DNA of 64,000 nucleotides from Zantedeschia hybrid cultivar (lineage: Eukaryota > Streptophyta > Magnoliopsida > Alismatales > Araceae), in NCBI GenBank assembly GCA_030544215.1, contig JARZZO010000002.1, positions 28,829,395-28,893,394 of the forward strand. Reading direction: 5' to 3'. Position 1 is the first letter of the stretch. Each line of letters starts with the position of its first letter. Below are positions 40,298-51,446 of the stretch, piece by piece. The notes beneath the pieces were generated by a model. That model searched no databases and was not told the origin of the DNA. It saw only the letters and a list, made by a program, of their open reading frames with translations. The translations under genes were made by a program, and so were the position numbers.

Positions 40298-43213
40298 ATG
40301 AACCGAATGTATGTTAACACTGTGTATGATGACATGTATGAGTTTGGTAACAATGTCACACACAACCCTCTGTTTGAGATTGAAGAGGATCCACAACCAA
40401 CATTTGTGGGCATGTTCCAAACACCTAGAGAGGAACTTAAGGCAAGATACTTGGATGAATCTTCCTCTTCAGAAAGTGACCCTGTAATCTCCAACAGAAA
40501 CTTCCAAAACCCGAGGGAGGATCCGGAACTTATTGTCGTGCTATCACGATACACCCCTGATCAAATCATCCAGTTGGCCTTTTGTGGCAAAACTCAAGAT
40601 GCCACTCCTCGGAGAACTCACTTCCAAGGATCTTCCAACAGAGCTCAGACCCGCATCAACCAGCCAACTCCTACTCCAGTTGCTCCACCTGTCATGCCGA
40701 TTCCAGTCTCTCCAACTACACCTCCTCCTGAGCAGAAAGAATTCATTTACAAAAGTGAGGTTGAAACCTGTGTGCGTAAGCTCATGGCCGAGAAACTTAC
40801 CCTGAAACAACCGCACTGTCTCTTGAGCTATTGCAAGCTCCCACCGGCCTACTTTCCACCAGGATTCAAAGCCCCCGAGTACAGAAAATATGATAGCACC
40901 TCTGACCCTCATGATCACCTGTCAGGTTTTCTCATGGATTCCCATCAATGGCTCTACGACAGAGTCCTCCTTGTCCATCTGTTCCAGAAATCCTTAGAAG
41001 GTGAGGCCTTAAGATGGTTTTCTTCCTTGCCCGCCACGGACCTAATCAATTTTGATATGGTCTCTGAAAAATTCATCACTCAGTTTAGTCACATGACAAC
41101 CATGCCTCCCACCTTGTTTGATCTTGTGATGGAGAAGATGAAGCCTGAAGAGGAGTTCACGTATTTTGCCAACAGGTGGAGGGCAATGGCCTCTAGGGCG
41201 GAAGTGGAAATCCCCGAATCTCAAGCTATCACCATGCTAGTCAATAATGTTACCCCGCAGCTTCGGTCTATTCTCATGCTGAGCGAATTTCACACATTCG
41301 CACAACTTTATAATCGAGCTCGGGTAGTTCAATCTCAGATTTGGAGTTCCACTTTGCTATCCTTCTTTGAAAATCAGAACAGAAGTAAGAGGATTCCACC
41401 AATAGAGGGAATGACAATCAATGAACAGGTGAGTGCCTTGGGGCAGCCCTTTAGGTCACCCAGTCCTATGTCCAGATCAAACAACCAATCCAATCAGAAA
41501 CCATATTCAGCAATTCCCCCTTTCTCCAGTGCCAAGATCAATTGGGGGCACATGAAAGAGGCTGCTGAAACCTTGGAAGTCAAGGGCCCTCCGCCCTCTT
41601 ATCAGGTGGCCCAAGATCCATCTAGCTCTCTAGAAAGGGTGAGCACCCTTGACAAACCAAATGTCGATCACAGAGGACAGTACTGGGAGTATGAAGAGGT
41701 TGGGATATGGCGTGAGTGCCCTACTAGGACGACCAAACCTAGAGAGCCATTGCAAGGAGTCTCCACTATCATCCAAGACAAACTTTTGGTCTTGATACGA
41801 CCCAGGAAACAACCAACAGCCATCAACCCAGTCACTCGGGTCCAAGTTCCCTCAATTCCAATCAGAGAACCTCCTCTATCCATCTTGTGTCCAACACCAA
41901 AGCCAAGTCCAGTAACCCAATTTTGCCTAATGAATTCACCACCAGTTCAACCACTAAAATCAGATCAAGAAGTAGACCCCAGTCCGATTGGTGTTGCACT
42001 GGGAAATCGCATCATTCCCCCAACAAGTCAACCCTTGGACTCTCAAGAGGATTCAGATTTGTCTAAGTATGACATCCTACAGCATCTAGGGAAAACTCCT
42101 GCTAAGATGCCAGTCCTAGAGTTGATTGGGAGATCTCCTACACACAGGGAGACATTGTTCAAGTTCCTCCAACGCATTACACTCAATGAAGATCTTCCTA
42201 TCAGGGGGCTCACAAATGCCATTCTCTCAGTCACCCGGACACCTACAATATCCTTCACAGATAAAAATCTAGCTCTCCCTGAATGCCAATCCCTTCCCTC
42301 ATGCTTGACCCCAACACTCAAGGGTCACTTATTGGACTCCATCCTGTTGGATACTGGGGCATCAATCAATGTCTGTCCGCTCAAGACCCCCAAGAAAGTA
42401 GGGATTGATCCAGAAAAGGCTGAGTCTACTTCCATGATGGTCTCAAATGGGAAACTGGAAGTTGGCCCAGTGTCCATGATCCTTGGATTCTGCGTCCTTG
42501 ATGTCAAGCCCATATACAACGCCATTCTGGGAAGGCCTTGGATGGACCAGACCCTGGGAGTGCCCTCCACTAATCATCAGTGCTATAAATTCCCATACAC
42601 TGGGAAGATTGTCAAAATGAAGGGTATCCCCTATCTTGAAGGGTCAGAGCCCATCCTTTCATCGGTCGACTCTCAGGCCAAGCCCCAGCCTAGCATAGGT
42701 TGGCAGCTTATGGACAAAATGAGGTATAGTTTGGGATCTGGGTTAGACAAAGAAGAGCAGGGAATTCAAGAACCTATCTTTGAAAATCCAACCATTGGAG
42801 GATTGGGTTACATACTAACCAAATCAACTGAAGAATCAGGAAAATGGAGTCTCTTGGATCACTTTGTGAAGGAAAGTCAAGAGGTACTCAAGATACACTA
42901 TCTTGAGGATGAGTTGAAGGAAACAAGCAATGAGGTTCAAAGAGAAGATGCAGAAGAGTTCGGTATACAGCTGCTGTTCTATGAATCAATCACTCAACGA
43001 GAAGGAGCCTCCTTAGTAAGGGATGAACCGGTATCCACCGCCCTCATTCCCTTGCTATTTCACACACCTGCCCTTCTCAGGTTCTTATCACCGGTCGTAG
43101 CACACTCTTGGGGCAATTCTGCCATCATTGGGTCTCTGTCTCAAGGACCCACCTTTGCAACATGTTTGACTCACTCTCTGAGTCTTGTGCATAATCGCTT
43201 GGGGATTGGATAG
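40298..43213 (+). CDS. gag-pro: Tat2 gag-protease polyprotein
   Basis: The open frame is 997 codons from an ATG at 40220. I prefer the Met at 40298 (MNRMYVNTVYDDMYEFGNN), as the stretch before it looks untranslated. The gag core lies at about residues 195-350 of the longer frame (YRKYDSTSDPHDHLSGFLMD, EGEALRWFSSLPA, MKPEEEFTYFANRWRAMA). The protease holds LLDTGASINVCPLKTPKKVG (about 42345-42405) and YNAILGRPWMD. A decayed G-patch-like end (GWQLMDKMRYSLGSGL) is at about 42700-42750. No zinc knuckle is visible. No stop interrupts the frame. The C-terminal 150 residues have no recognised domain and take the place where pol would start. Confidence 0.88.
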   Translation: MNRMYVNTVYDDMYEFGNNVTHNPLFEIEEDPQPTFVGMFQTPREELKARYLDESSSSESDPVISNRNFQNPREDPELIVVLSRYTPDQIIQLAFCGKTQDATPRRTHFQGSSNRAQTRINQPTPTPVAPPVMPIPVSPTTPPPEQKEFIYKSEVETCVRKLMAEKLTLKQPHCLLSYCKLPPAYFPPGFKAPEYRKYDSTSDPHDHLSGFLMDSHQWLYDRVLLVHLFQKSLEGEALRWFSSLPATDLINFDMVSEKFITQFSHMTTMPPTLFDLVMEKMKPEEEFTYFANRWRAMASRAEVEIPESQAITMLVNNVTPQLRSILMLSEFHTFAQLYNRARVVQSQIWSSTLLSFFENQNRSKRIPPIEGMTINEQVSALGQPFRSPSPMSRSNNQSNQKPYSAIPPFSSAKINWGHMKEAAETLEVKGPPPSYQVAQDPSSSLERVSTLDKPNVDHRGQYWEYEEVGIWRECPTRTTKPREPLQGVSTIIQDKLLVLIRPRKQPTAINPVTRVQVPSIPIREPPLSILCPTPKPSPVTQFCLMNSPPVQPLKSDQEVDPSPIGVALGNRIIPPTSQPLDSQEDSDLSKYDILQHLGKTPAKMPVLELIGRSPTHRETLFKFLQRITLNEDLPIRGLTNAILSVTRTPTISFTDKNLALPECQSLPSCLTPTLKGHLLDSILLDTGASINVCPLKTPKKVGIDPEKAESTSMMVSNGKLEVGPVSMILGFCVLDVKPIYNAILGRPWMDQTLGVPSTNHQCYKFPYTGKIVKMKGIPYLEGSEPILSSVDSQAKPQPSIGWQLMDKMRYSLGSGLDKEEQGIQEPIFENPTIGGLGYILTKSTEESGKWSLLDHFVKESQEVLKIHYLEDELKETSNEVQREDAEEFGIQLLFYESITQREGASLVRDEPVSTALIPLLFHTPALLRFLSPVVAHSWGNSAIIGSLSQGPTFATCLTHSLSLVHNRLGIG

Positions 43214-45811
43214 CTTCCTCTTTATCCACAAGTTGTAGAGATAGGTAAGTTCTTTCATTTCTAGTTAGCAAATAAGTGTAAATATTTGAAAATTGTTGAA
43301 AAGCTTTCCTTTGGATAGGAGTCTATTTGAAGAAGTCTTACCCTAAAAAATACAAAAAAAAAAAAAAAAAAAATCAAATATCCAAAAACCATCAAAAATA
43401 TTTGTAAATATGTACATACTTTAACAAAAATGGAAAAAAATCAAAAAACACAAAATCCAACTGTCCGGTGACTGCCATGTAAACCCCTGTCTAGGTCTAG
43501 TTGCATGATAGATTGGGTTAACATTAGGATTCGGCTAAGATTTTGGTCCACCAGAACCTTGGACGTGTCTACTTTATTTTCATAAGGATCCCTATGATCA
43601 TTCTGAGATGCACACACTTACACGTTTTTTCAAAAGGGAACCGCTTTAAAATGAGTTCTAAGTCTTTAGTGCACGATCGAAATGCAACATTTGCTCTTCG
43701 TCTCTCGACCAATCAGGACAGTTGACGCCCTTAAACGATCGAGCTCAGCAAATTGCGGTTCCTCAACAACCCGATAGATGTAACCCCTCAAAAAAGGGCC
43801 CAGAAATGAAATGTAAAGGACCAGAGCACGTGAAGAGGGTAGTGTCCCCACAGGCGGAATATCAAATAACCCAGAAAAATGTCAAAAGCATAAAAAAGAA
43901 ATACAAAAAAAGAAAAAGGGGTTCAAGCAATCATGAAAAAAGCCTGGTCGTGACCGTGCTTGGCCATGAAATTTACTAAAGGCCTGAAAAGTCAAAATAG
44001 GGGCATCTAGGAGGTCAAAAGGGGTCCGTTTTGTCACAGCTCGCCCTTTTAACGGTTTTGTTGATCCTCCTGTGAGGTTTGTCTCCACAATTTCTTCACT
44101 TTTTCTCCCCCAAGGTTCAGCACGAGATAGCTATCTAAAGACTGAACATCATTTTAAAATGGTTCGTTTTCAAAAATCGTCACATGCTCACATGATCACA
44201 GGAGTCCAAAATGGGTGAAGAGTAATGTCGATGTTTCTGGTGAACTAATTTCTTAATCATAATCTCAATGTGTACTCTTACAACTTCGGGCTTAGGTCAA
44301 TGCATGCGCGTCACCAATCGGTGCGACGGCGTCTGATTCCGGGTCAACGTCGCGCGATTGACCGTTAGGGTTCCAAGGTGTTCCATCATATACCTTCTAG
44401 ATTGTGAGGAAAGATATCCGGGTCGGGCAAATCATTTACCTCGAAAACTTTTTGGGCAAACTTGGTGGTCGGAAGCAGCTGGGAGCCTAAGCATGGCATG
44501 ACGGTATTGTCATCAGTATGAGTCTTAGCCGGTCAAGGTTAGTTTGAGGAGTCTAGAGGCCCAAATCAATCTAGATGCGTGCTTAGGATACCTGGGAAGT
44601 CGAGTGTGCATTTCCCTTTCATCATTCAACCAGCCTAAGTTTGGGCAGTCACCAGGTAGGCGGAATCAAAAACATGTCTTCATCACACACCTCATTTGTT
44701 AATATCCACCAGCATTTGCATATTTACTAGTCGCATCAGTTTCAATACTCTTCCTTTTGTCTGGTTAGTTGAACACGGCCCCTTGACCCTATGCGAAGGC
44801 TAGGGAAAAGGTAGTTGCTCTTTTGGGCAAGGGGCCGAAAACAGATACTACTAACTACTTCCCCTTCATTCTGTGCATACAGGAAAAAGGATTATGTCCA
44901 AAAGGTGGACACTTTTGCTGTCGAGTCAAAGCCAAAAGCAGCCGGATTGGCATTTTACTTTGAGAATGGCCATATCTTCCGCGCTGGCTTCGACTCGACA
45001 GGGACCTTTGTCCCTCGTTTCCTTGCAGCTTGTCATTAAGATATTGTGGATCATTGATTATTTACATTTACTGATGTGCGTTCTTGCAGCTGCAGGGAAT
45101 CTGAAGCAAGTAGGATTGAAGACACATGAGGCTAATAACTTCGGGCGTATAGACTCTGAGTTCCTCTTTAAACAAAACAATGAGGAGTCTATATTCTCCA
45201 AGTTATTCGATTGGCCAATAAATTCCTCCTGTCTGCATTAGGAATTTGTTTCTAATTTTTAAATCAGCATGCATTACATAAGCATCATCCACCATTCCCG
45301 CCCTAGGGGCAATGACCATAATTTCATCACTCTGCTTAACCCATTGTTGATCTGTGAGTCTGGCGATTGTTCGTCTGTTAACTCTTCGAATTGCAAGACC
45401 TTATCCTTTTTTCCAATACGTGTGCTTAAGATTCTCTCACTTGGCGATCCCATGATGCGCCAGGCCACCGCGCGCCCGTTGTGTTGAGAGTTCTTCAAGT
45501 CACACTCCTACACCTTTCATGCTCGAGATCCCCTTGGGCCAGATCGCTATATTCTGGTGCGCCAAGGCCTCACGGTTCCAGCACCCGAGGGTCCCACGGA
45601 CTGTGATTCTCTAGTACTGAACTTTGTCCCTTTTCTTAAACCACTCTTGCAACTCGAATGGCTAGCTTTCATGCATTTGCCGCATTCGCATATCATCCTT
45701 GGATATAGCTCATTCATTTTTCGGATTGTCCAAAATCAGTCTCGATTTCCGGAACACCTATTTTTCATTCCGTTCCACACCACTGCAAAACAGGTGTCCC
45801 GGAGGGGCATT
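43214..45811 (+). other. Tat2 3' internal region without pol
   Basis: About 2.6 kb with no frame of protein-like composition and no trace of reverse transcriptase or integrase motifs. An A run lies at about 43348-43372. The purine-rich GGAGGGGCATT just before 45812 is the likely polypurine tract. Frames near 44815-45240 are short and unrecognised. Confidence 0.6.
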
Positions 45812-47220
45812 TGTAGACACCGATTTTGGACCACCCTTTTGGTCATCATTAGCCCGTCATTACCAAAATCCCCTCATTTCAGCCATCTCAGCCCACTAAC
45901 AACCAGGCCCATTAAGCAAATCCCGACTCTAGCCACCTTTTCGTGGAAGGCCAGCCAGTCCGCCTTCCACCCCCTTCGAAGGCCACCCCTTGCCTTCTAC
46001 CTCCTTGGAAGGCCAACCACCTTGCCTTCCGCCTTTTGGCCACCTTTTTCACTTTTCACCACCTTTTCGTGGAAGGCCAGCCAGTCCGCCTTCCACCCCC
46101 TTCGAAGGCCACCCCTTGCCTTATACCTCCTTGGAAGGCCAACCACCTTGCCTTCCACCTTTTGGCCACCTTTTCACCACCTTTTCACCACCTTTTCGTG
46201 GAAGGCCAGCCCCCTTGCCTTCCACCTCCTTCGAAGGCCACCCCTTGCCTTCCACTTCCTTCGAAGGCCAACCGGGCCGCCTTCCACCACAAGAATGGAA
46301 GGCATGTTACCTGGCCGTCCACTTCTTAACCACCCCCTTGACTCCGTCTTCCCCACGATCTCCGCTACTCGCCGCCCTCGTCCTCCACTACTCCGACCAC
46401 TCTCCACTCCAGCGACTGCCGCGCGCACTACCTCCGACCCTTGACCACTTCCTATTGGCTCCAGGGTGATTTACGGGGATTTAGACCCCTGTTTTCTCCT
46501 ATTTTCCCTTCACCTATTTAAACCCCCCATATCCTCTCGAGCAAGGGGGTTAAGAGGTGGCTTCTTGGAGGGAAGGCTCAGAGGAGGTTGGCAAGCGGTC
46601 AGGAGGAGTCTCAGAAGAATCCTTCGCACTCCAAATGGGCTTGTTTTCTTAACCCTCTTCTATTTTCTCTTCTTTCACTTTCAACGCATCATTTCACTTT
46701 TCACACACGAGCACTTATCTGCATGCATGCATCTTAGAATGACTTAGCAATCCCTATTTACCCCCAGAGGTTTCAAACAAAAAACGGGAAGTGGGTGGCC
46801 ATAACATATGGTCACATTCCCTCCCAACCACCCATCCGGTGCGTTCCCCTCTGATTTTAGCTAGTTTTTACGTCTTTATGGATAGATTTTGCACATTACA
46901 GTTCTAATCGGGTTACTCTTTGTTTGGTCTTTTCTTTTCAGGGATCCTTACCACCTTCACGCGTGCAGAGTACCGGGCTCTCCTCCTCTGGCCGGCCGGA
47001 GGAAGAGAAGGAGGAACCAACATCTATCGCTCTCACAAAACGCGTGATCACCTTCTACACTCCTGCGGAGCACAGGGACCGAGAGGTAATGCTCCTGGCG
47101 ATCACACTTTAATTTCTAACCTCCCTTTTGAATCGCCACAGTGCTAAGACGAACGGAGGAACCCCCAATTCCAAAGCCTCGCAGCCGCTGCGACGGGGGG
47201 AGACGTTCCGGGCGCCTACA
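45812..47220 (+). repeat. Tat2 3' LTR
   Basis: 1409 bp, collinear with the 5' LTR, with about fifteen to twenty differences seen by eye, including a short insertion near 46970. It carries the second copy of the GGAAGGC palindrome array at about 45943-46293. Confidence 0.93.
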
Positions 47221-47301
47221 GCATGGAAATGTTTCCCTCGAAGCTCTTCTCCTGAGCGCTGTCCATGCCATCGCCTTTTCAAGACGATATATACCGATAA
47301 G

Positions 47302-47906
47302 TGATAGAAATGGGTGGCCTTAATGGAAATCATCGTACATTTAAGTTCTGAATATTAATAAAAGCAATCCTTTCATTATATATAGTTCTCGCAAATTAAC
47401 CATCGTAATGAAGGTCCGTAAACAAATATATAGGATATTGAATCATGATGAGATTATGATAATGAGATTAATATTCTTAGTTATTTATCTTAAACAGTTC
47501 TCCATCATAGAATATTTGAATTGGACATTAAATATCCGATAAGATCGACACATGTTATTTCTACTCATGTGATGAAGGTGAATGATCTCACATTCACTCG
47601 TGTGGTCACACTAAGACAAACATGTGGGTACTCATTAGAGAATGAGTTCACTGAACAGAACGGAATTAGAATTCATGGATGGTCATTATACATGATAGTC
47701 AACCAGGGAATTCAATCGTTGCAGTAGCGCAGTTGGTCCTTTGACCTGAGACACCAATGATACCTTGCTTGTAGACCATTATGACTTGATTCTCTGGCTT
47801 ATGGACTTTAACCATTAAGTCCACGATAGTCAGTCTCTCAGACACAATGGAAAGCTTGCGAAGGTAATTGAGTAAACAATAGGGGATCACTCACTCTTGG
47901 TATACC
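47302..47906 (+). repeat. Left part of the 5' LTR of a plus-strand copia element
   Basis: It starts TGATAGAAATGGG and aligns with the start of the copia LTR on the minus strand at 56894 and with 9245 on. The LTR is cut at 47906 by the Tekay-like element (duplicated AATGG) and resumes at 58525. Confidence 0.7.
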
Positions 47907-47911
47907 AATGG

Positions 47912-50108
47912 TGTAAGGATTGAGGTTTTCGGATCCGGATATCGGGTCAGTTTTCGGGGTCGAATCCCGTAGTTTAGGCCCTGATGGGGCTGAGATTCTG
48001 TTCTGTTTCGCGTCGAGCCTGGCTTAACGCGGTTTAAACGGCGTCCAGCAATGTAGACGCGTTTTAGGCTGTGCCACGTGGGCTGGCCTTGGGTAGCGAG
48101 AGTACGGCCCCGGTCATATCGTCTGAATGGCGTCTTGGATAGACAACGCCATTCAGAGTACGACCCTGGCTTGTCAGTGTACGGCCCGGTCTTGTCATCT
48201 GAAAGACGTCGGGCGTGCACGACGCGTTTTACCCCGTTTCTGGTTATCCCGCGAACCCTCCTTCCTTTCCCTCATTTCTTCCTTCCTTCTCTCTCTGCAC
48301 CCTTCCTCCGGCGACTCTGGCGACGCCTCTTCCCCCTCCTTCTTTTCCTCCCACCATTTCGTCTCCCCCTCCACTCCATCGACCTCCTAACTCCCACCAC
48401 TACCACCACCACCTCTCCGCGGCGTTTTCTCTCCGGACGGCGGCTGACGTCCCGGTGGAGTAACGACGTCTTCGGCGGTACCAGCGGCGGCGTGGGGCGA
48501 GACGGGTAGGCGGCTTGGAGCTTGGAGGAGTTCGAGTAACCGGTAGGGTGACGATCCCCATTGTATTTCATTGAAAAAGCATGTTTTCCCGCTTTGAAGC
48601 ATGTTTAGGGGTGTTTTTGGGGTGAAAATGTTAAATGCATGAGATGAGAAATTGGGTGTTTTAATGGGTAGTTAGGTTCTCCTCATTTTCCCCCTAAGTT
48701 TCATTGTCTTTTCGTTCGTTTTGGGGTAGAAATCCCAATTTGTGGATTGGAGAAAACGGAGGGAAGAACCTGTCTGTCTGGACTAAATGGCGTCGAGGGA
48801 CAGGGACGCCTTTTAGAAAGGAGGCTCCCATCCACGACGCGATTTAGCCCAATAACAAACCCTGTCCCGGGACTTATAAGCGTCCAGGAACAACGCCGCC
48901 TTTTCAAAAGGCGACTTGCGTGAACGACGCATTTTAGTGGAAATCACCCGTAGCCTGTCCCTACTTCTGTCGCTGTCAGGCGACAAGGGACAGCGACGCC
49001 TTTTAAAAGGCGGCTACATGTGACGACGCGTTTTAGGCCATTTCCGAGGCCAAGTTTTTATGAACCAGTTTAGGAGGCTTGAATGACGTCGGCCTTGGAC
49101 GACGGGATTAAAGACAGAACACACTAATTCATGTTATCAATATGTGTTACATTGTTAGATAGTTTGGTTAATTGCATGATTATAATCGTACTCGAGGATG
49201 AGGATTCCTATGTGACCGGATCGCACCGTATTGTGTTTCATGCGACCGTGGGCCTAAAGTGACAGTTGTAGCGCTTTATCATCCTGTGTTAGTGTGGGTG
49301 GAACACAGTGCCGGTGTTGGTGTAGCGGGGTGACGCCTAGTGAGAGAGGGTCACCTGGTGAACCCCGGGCTTAGCTAGTACTGGTGTGGGTGTGGTACCT
49401 GTGAAGTGTCACTCGTCCTGAGAGAAGTAGTAACCACCTAGAGCCTGTTAGGTTGGAGTAGCTAGCATGCTATCCGAGGGGTTACTACTTGGTCTCAGCG
49501 GGTCAGTGTTTCCCACCTTCGTTTGTGTGGTTGGCGTGTTTTACCGAGACGTTGGTTGTGGGCTCCCTGGTAGAATGGTTTTAGAAATATGCATGTTATA
49601 TTTCGAATGCATGTGATTCATATCGAGACTTAGGAGTAGTAATTACTGCTTTACTTGCTTACTTTACCTTCAGCTGTATTTTTGCACTTGTGGGTGTGTG
49701 AGTGGGCAGTGGGGATCGAAGGATCCCTACTGAGTCTTTTCGTTGAGACTCACCCCTACGGTTTTCAGGTGAGGGTTCCAGGCCGGCTTAGCGAGGAGAG
49801 TACCGCTTTGAGTTGCGCTCCAGCGGCTGTTGTTCCGGAGTATGCCCTGACGTAGTTGTTATTTTATTTCTGGCATGTACGCTTAATTATTTCTTTTCAG
49901 TTGGAATATGTAATTATTTGTTGTGTCGAGTCGCATTGTAATAACTTTTAATTCTTACACTTTCTTTTTCATTCAATGCGATGTGAATGTTTAGCTTAGT
50001 TTATTGTTTATTTCCCAGACTTACCTAGATCCTGGTTTGGTTCCAAATTAATGATTCGGTACCCATTTAGTAATCGGATCCCCGATTATAGGGTGGCGGG
50101 TCGTTACA
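47912..50108 (+). repeat. Tekay-like 5' LTR, 2197 bp, with eleven spaced palindromes
   Basis: It starts TGTAAGGATTGAGG and ends GGGTCGTTACA. GACGC palindromes start at about 48004 (degenerate, 11-base spacer), 48035, 48124, 48200, 48784, 48815, 48875, 48905, 48974, 49004 and 49080. Several left arms have decayed (GGCGAC, GGCGGC), while right arms keep GACGC. Confidence 0.93.
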
Positions 50109-50267
50109 GTTGGTATCAGAGCATTCGGTCTGGCAAATAAATGAATAACTAGGTTAAATGTCATGAGTCCGGCAAATGATTACATTATCCCGTACAGGCG
50201 CAGCGGTAGTATAGGCTTTAGGATTCTAATTAGCATTTTTTCGATTTTTGTGATTGTAGGCGATTAA

Positions 50268-51326
50268 ATGGCTCCTAGGAAGAGGATGCCAGTTATTAAA
50301 GAGCGGGGAGATGTCCCTAGTGGATCTGAGGCTAGTAGGCCGAGTGTGGAGCATTTCATAGAGGCTATGATGGACACGATGGCTAGATACCAGACCCGAG
50401 ACCCTAGTGAGAGTTCCAGTGCTCGAGGAGGGTCTTCAGCTACACTGGAGAGATTCCTGAAGTTGAGACCGCCTCATTTCACCGGTCATCCCGACCCTGA
50501 TGAGGCTGTTCACTGGTTGAGGGAGATGGAGAAAACTTTTGATACTATGGATTGTGCGGCGGTTGAGAGGACTTTGATGGCTACCTTCATGTTGAAGGAT
50601 GATGCCTACGATTGGTGGACCACTTTGAAGAGTTTGTCATATGCAGATAGGACTCTCAGGGAGATTCCATGGGAGACTTTTGTGAAGGAATTCAATGCAC
50701 AGTACTTTCTTAGACATGTTCAGAGGGCCAAGGAGAGGAAATTTATGGACCTAACCCAAGGAAGCATGACAGTGCTAGAATACCAGGCAAAGTTTGTTTC
50801 ACTTGGGAGGTTTGTGCCTTTTATCTCAGGGGACAAGGAGCGTCGGACTGAGAGGTTTGTGGATGGACTGAGGTCCAGTCTGAGGAGTTTTGTGGCGTCC
50901 CACTGTTGTTCAGATTTGGCATCGGTAGTTAGATGTGCCGTGGCAGTAGAGGTACAGCAGGATCAGTCAGCCCGGGAGAGGGGACTGACTACTCAGGGAC
51001 CAGTTCGCGGCAGGGGAAAGGTAGCAGCAGCAGCTCCTTCGTCCGGATCAGGATCGTCTTCACTCGGCTCCAGATTTAGGAGGTTCTTTCGAGGCGGTGG
51101 CAGCAGTAGCGGCAGCAGCGGTAGCAGCAGACCCAGGCAGAGTCAGCAAAGCCAGTCGGTGTCCAGTGCTCAGCAGGAGTCAGCTCAGAGGCTTCCAGCA
51201 GTTTGTCAGCATTGCGGTGGTACTCACGGTGGGACTCAGTGTCCTGCTTTTCCTAGGAGGTATTTCACTTGTGGCCAACAGGGCCATTTGGCGAGGCACT
51301 GCCCGCAGGGGCATGGTCAGGGGTAG
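50268..51326 (+). CDS. gag: Tekay-like gag
   Basis: 352 codons from ATG at 50268, about 160 bases after the primer site. The gag core holds FTGHPDPDEAVHWLREMEKT at about residue 70-90 and LKDDAYDWWTTL further on. A Ser/Gly-rich stretch (about 250-300) precedes the nucleocapsid part. The zinc knuckle reads YFTCGQQGHLARHC: the first Cys of the C-x2-C-x4-H-x4-C motif is Tyr (codon TAT at 51261-51263), so zinc binding is probably lost. The TAG at 51324-51326 stops the frame before the protease. Confidence 0.9.
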   Translation: MAPRKRMPVIKERGDVPSGSEASRPSVEHFIEAMMDTMARYQTRDPSESSSARGGSSATLERFLKLRPPHFTGHPDPDEAVHWLREMEKTFDTMDCAAVERTLMATFMLKDDAYDWWTTLKSLSYADRTLREIPWETFVKEFNAQYFLRHVQRAKERKFMDLTQGSMTVLEYQAKFVSLGRFVPFISGDKERRTERFVDGLRSSLRSFVASHCCSDLASVVRCAVAVEVQQDQSARERGLTTQGPVRGRGKVAAAAPSSGSGSSSLGSRFRRFFRGGGSSSGSSGSSRPRQSQQSQSVSSAQQESAQRLPAVCQHCGGTHGGTQCPAFPRRYFTCGQQGHLARHCPQGHGQG

Positions 51327-51446
51327 GGACCAGGTGATCAGAAGAAGCCGAGGACCCAGGGGAAAGTTCTAGCTCTCACCAGGAAGGAGGCTCGTGCGTC
51401 CAACTTGGTGTAAGGTACACTTTCTGTCATTGGGAACTCTGCACAT

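Larger units (their letters stand above)
38002..47220 (+). mobile_element. Tat2: Tat/Ogre-like LTR element with gag-protease only, non-autonomous, 9.2 kb
   Basis: Direct LTRs of 1401 bp (38002-39402) and 1409 bp (45812-47220) begin TGTAGACACCG and end GCCTACA. The flanking five bases GCATG are repeated exactly (37997-38001 and 47221-47225). The only long gene is gag-protease (40298-43213). There is no reverse transcriptase, RNase H or integrase, so the element must have moved with help from another. Its LTR ends (TGTAGACAC) and primer site match those of Tat1. LTR identity looks near 98-99 percent by eye, so insertion is young. Confidence 0.93.

Noticed and set aside
44320..44370. Another GACGC palindrome (GACGGCGTCTG...CAACGTCGCG) in Tat2
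   Set aside because: Arms and spacing do not fit the unit (no A/T flanks, wrong gap); probably chance in GC-rich sequence.
44815..45240. Short frames in the Tat2 3' region as pol remnants
   Set aside because: They have no reverse transcriptase, RNase H or integrase motif and no similarity to Tat1 pol by eye.
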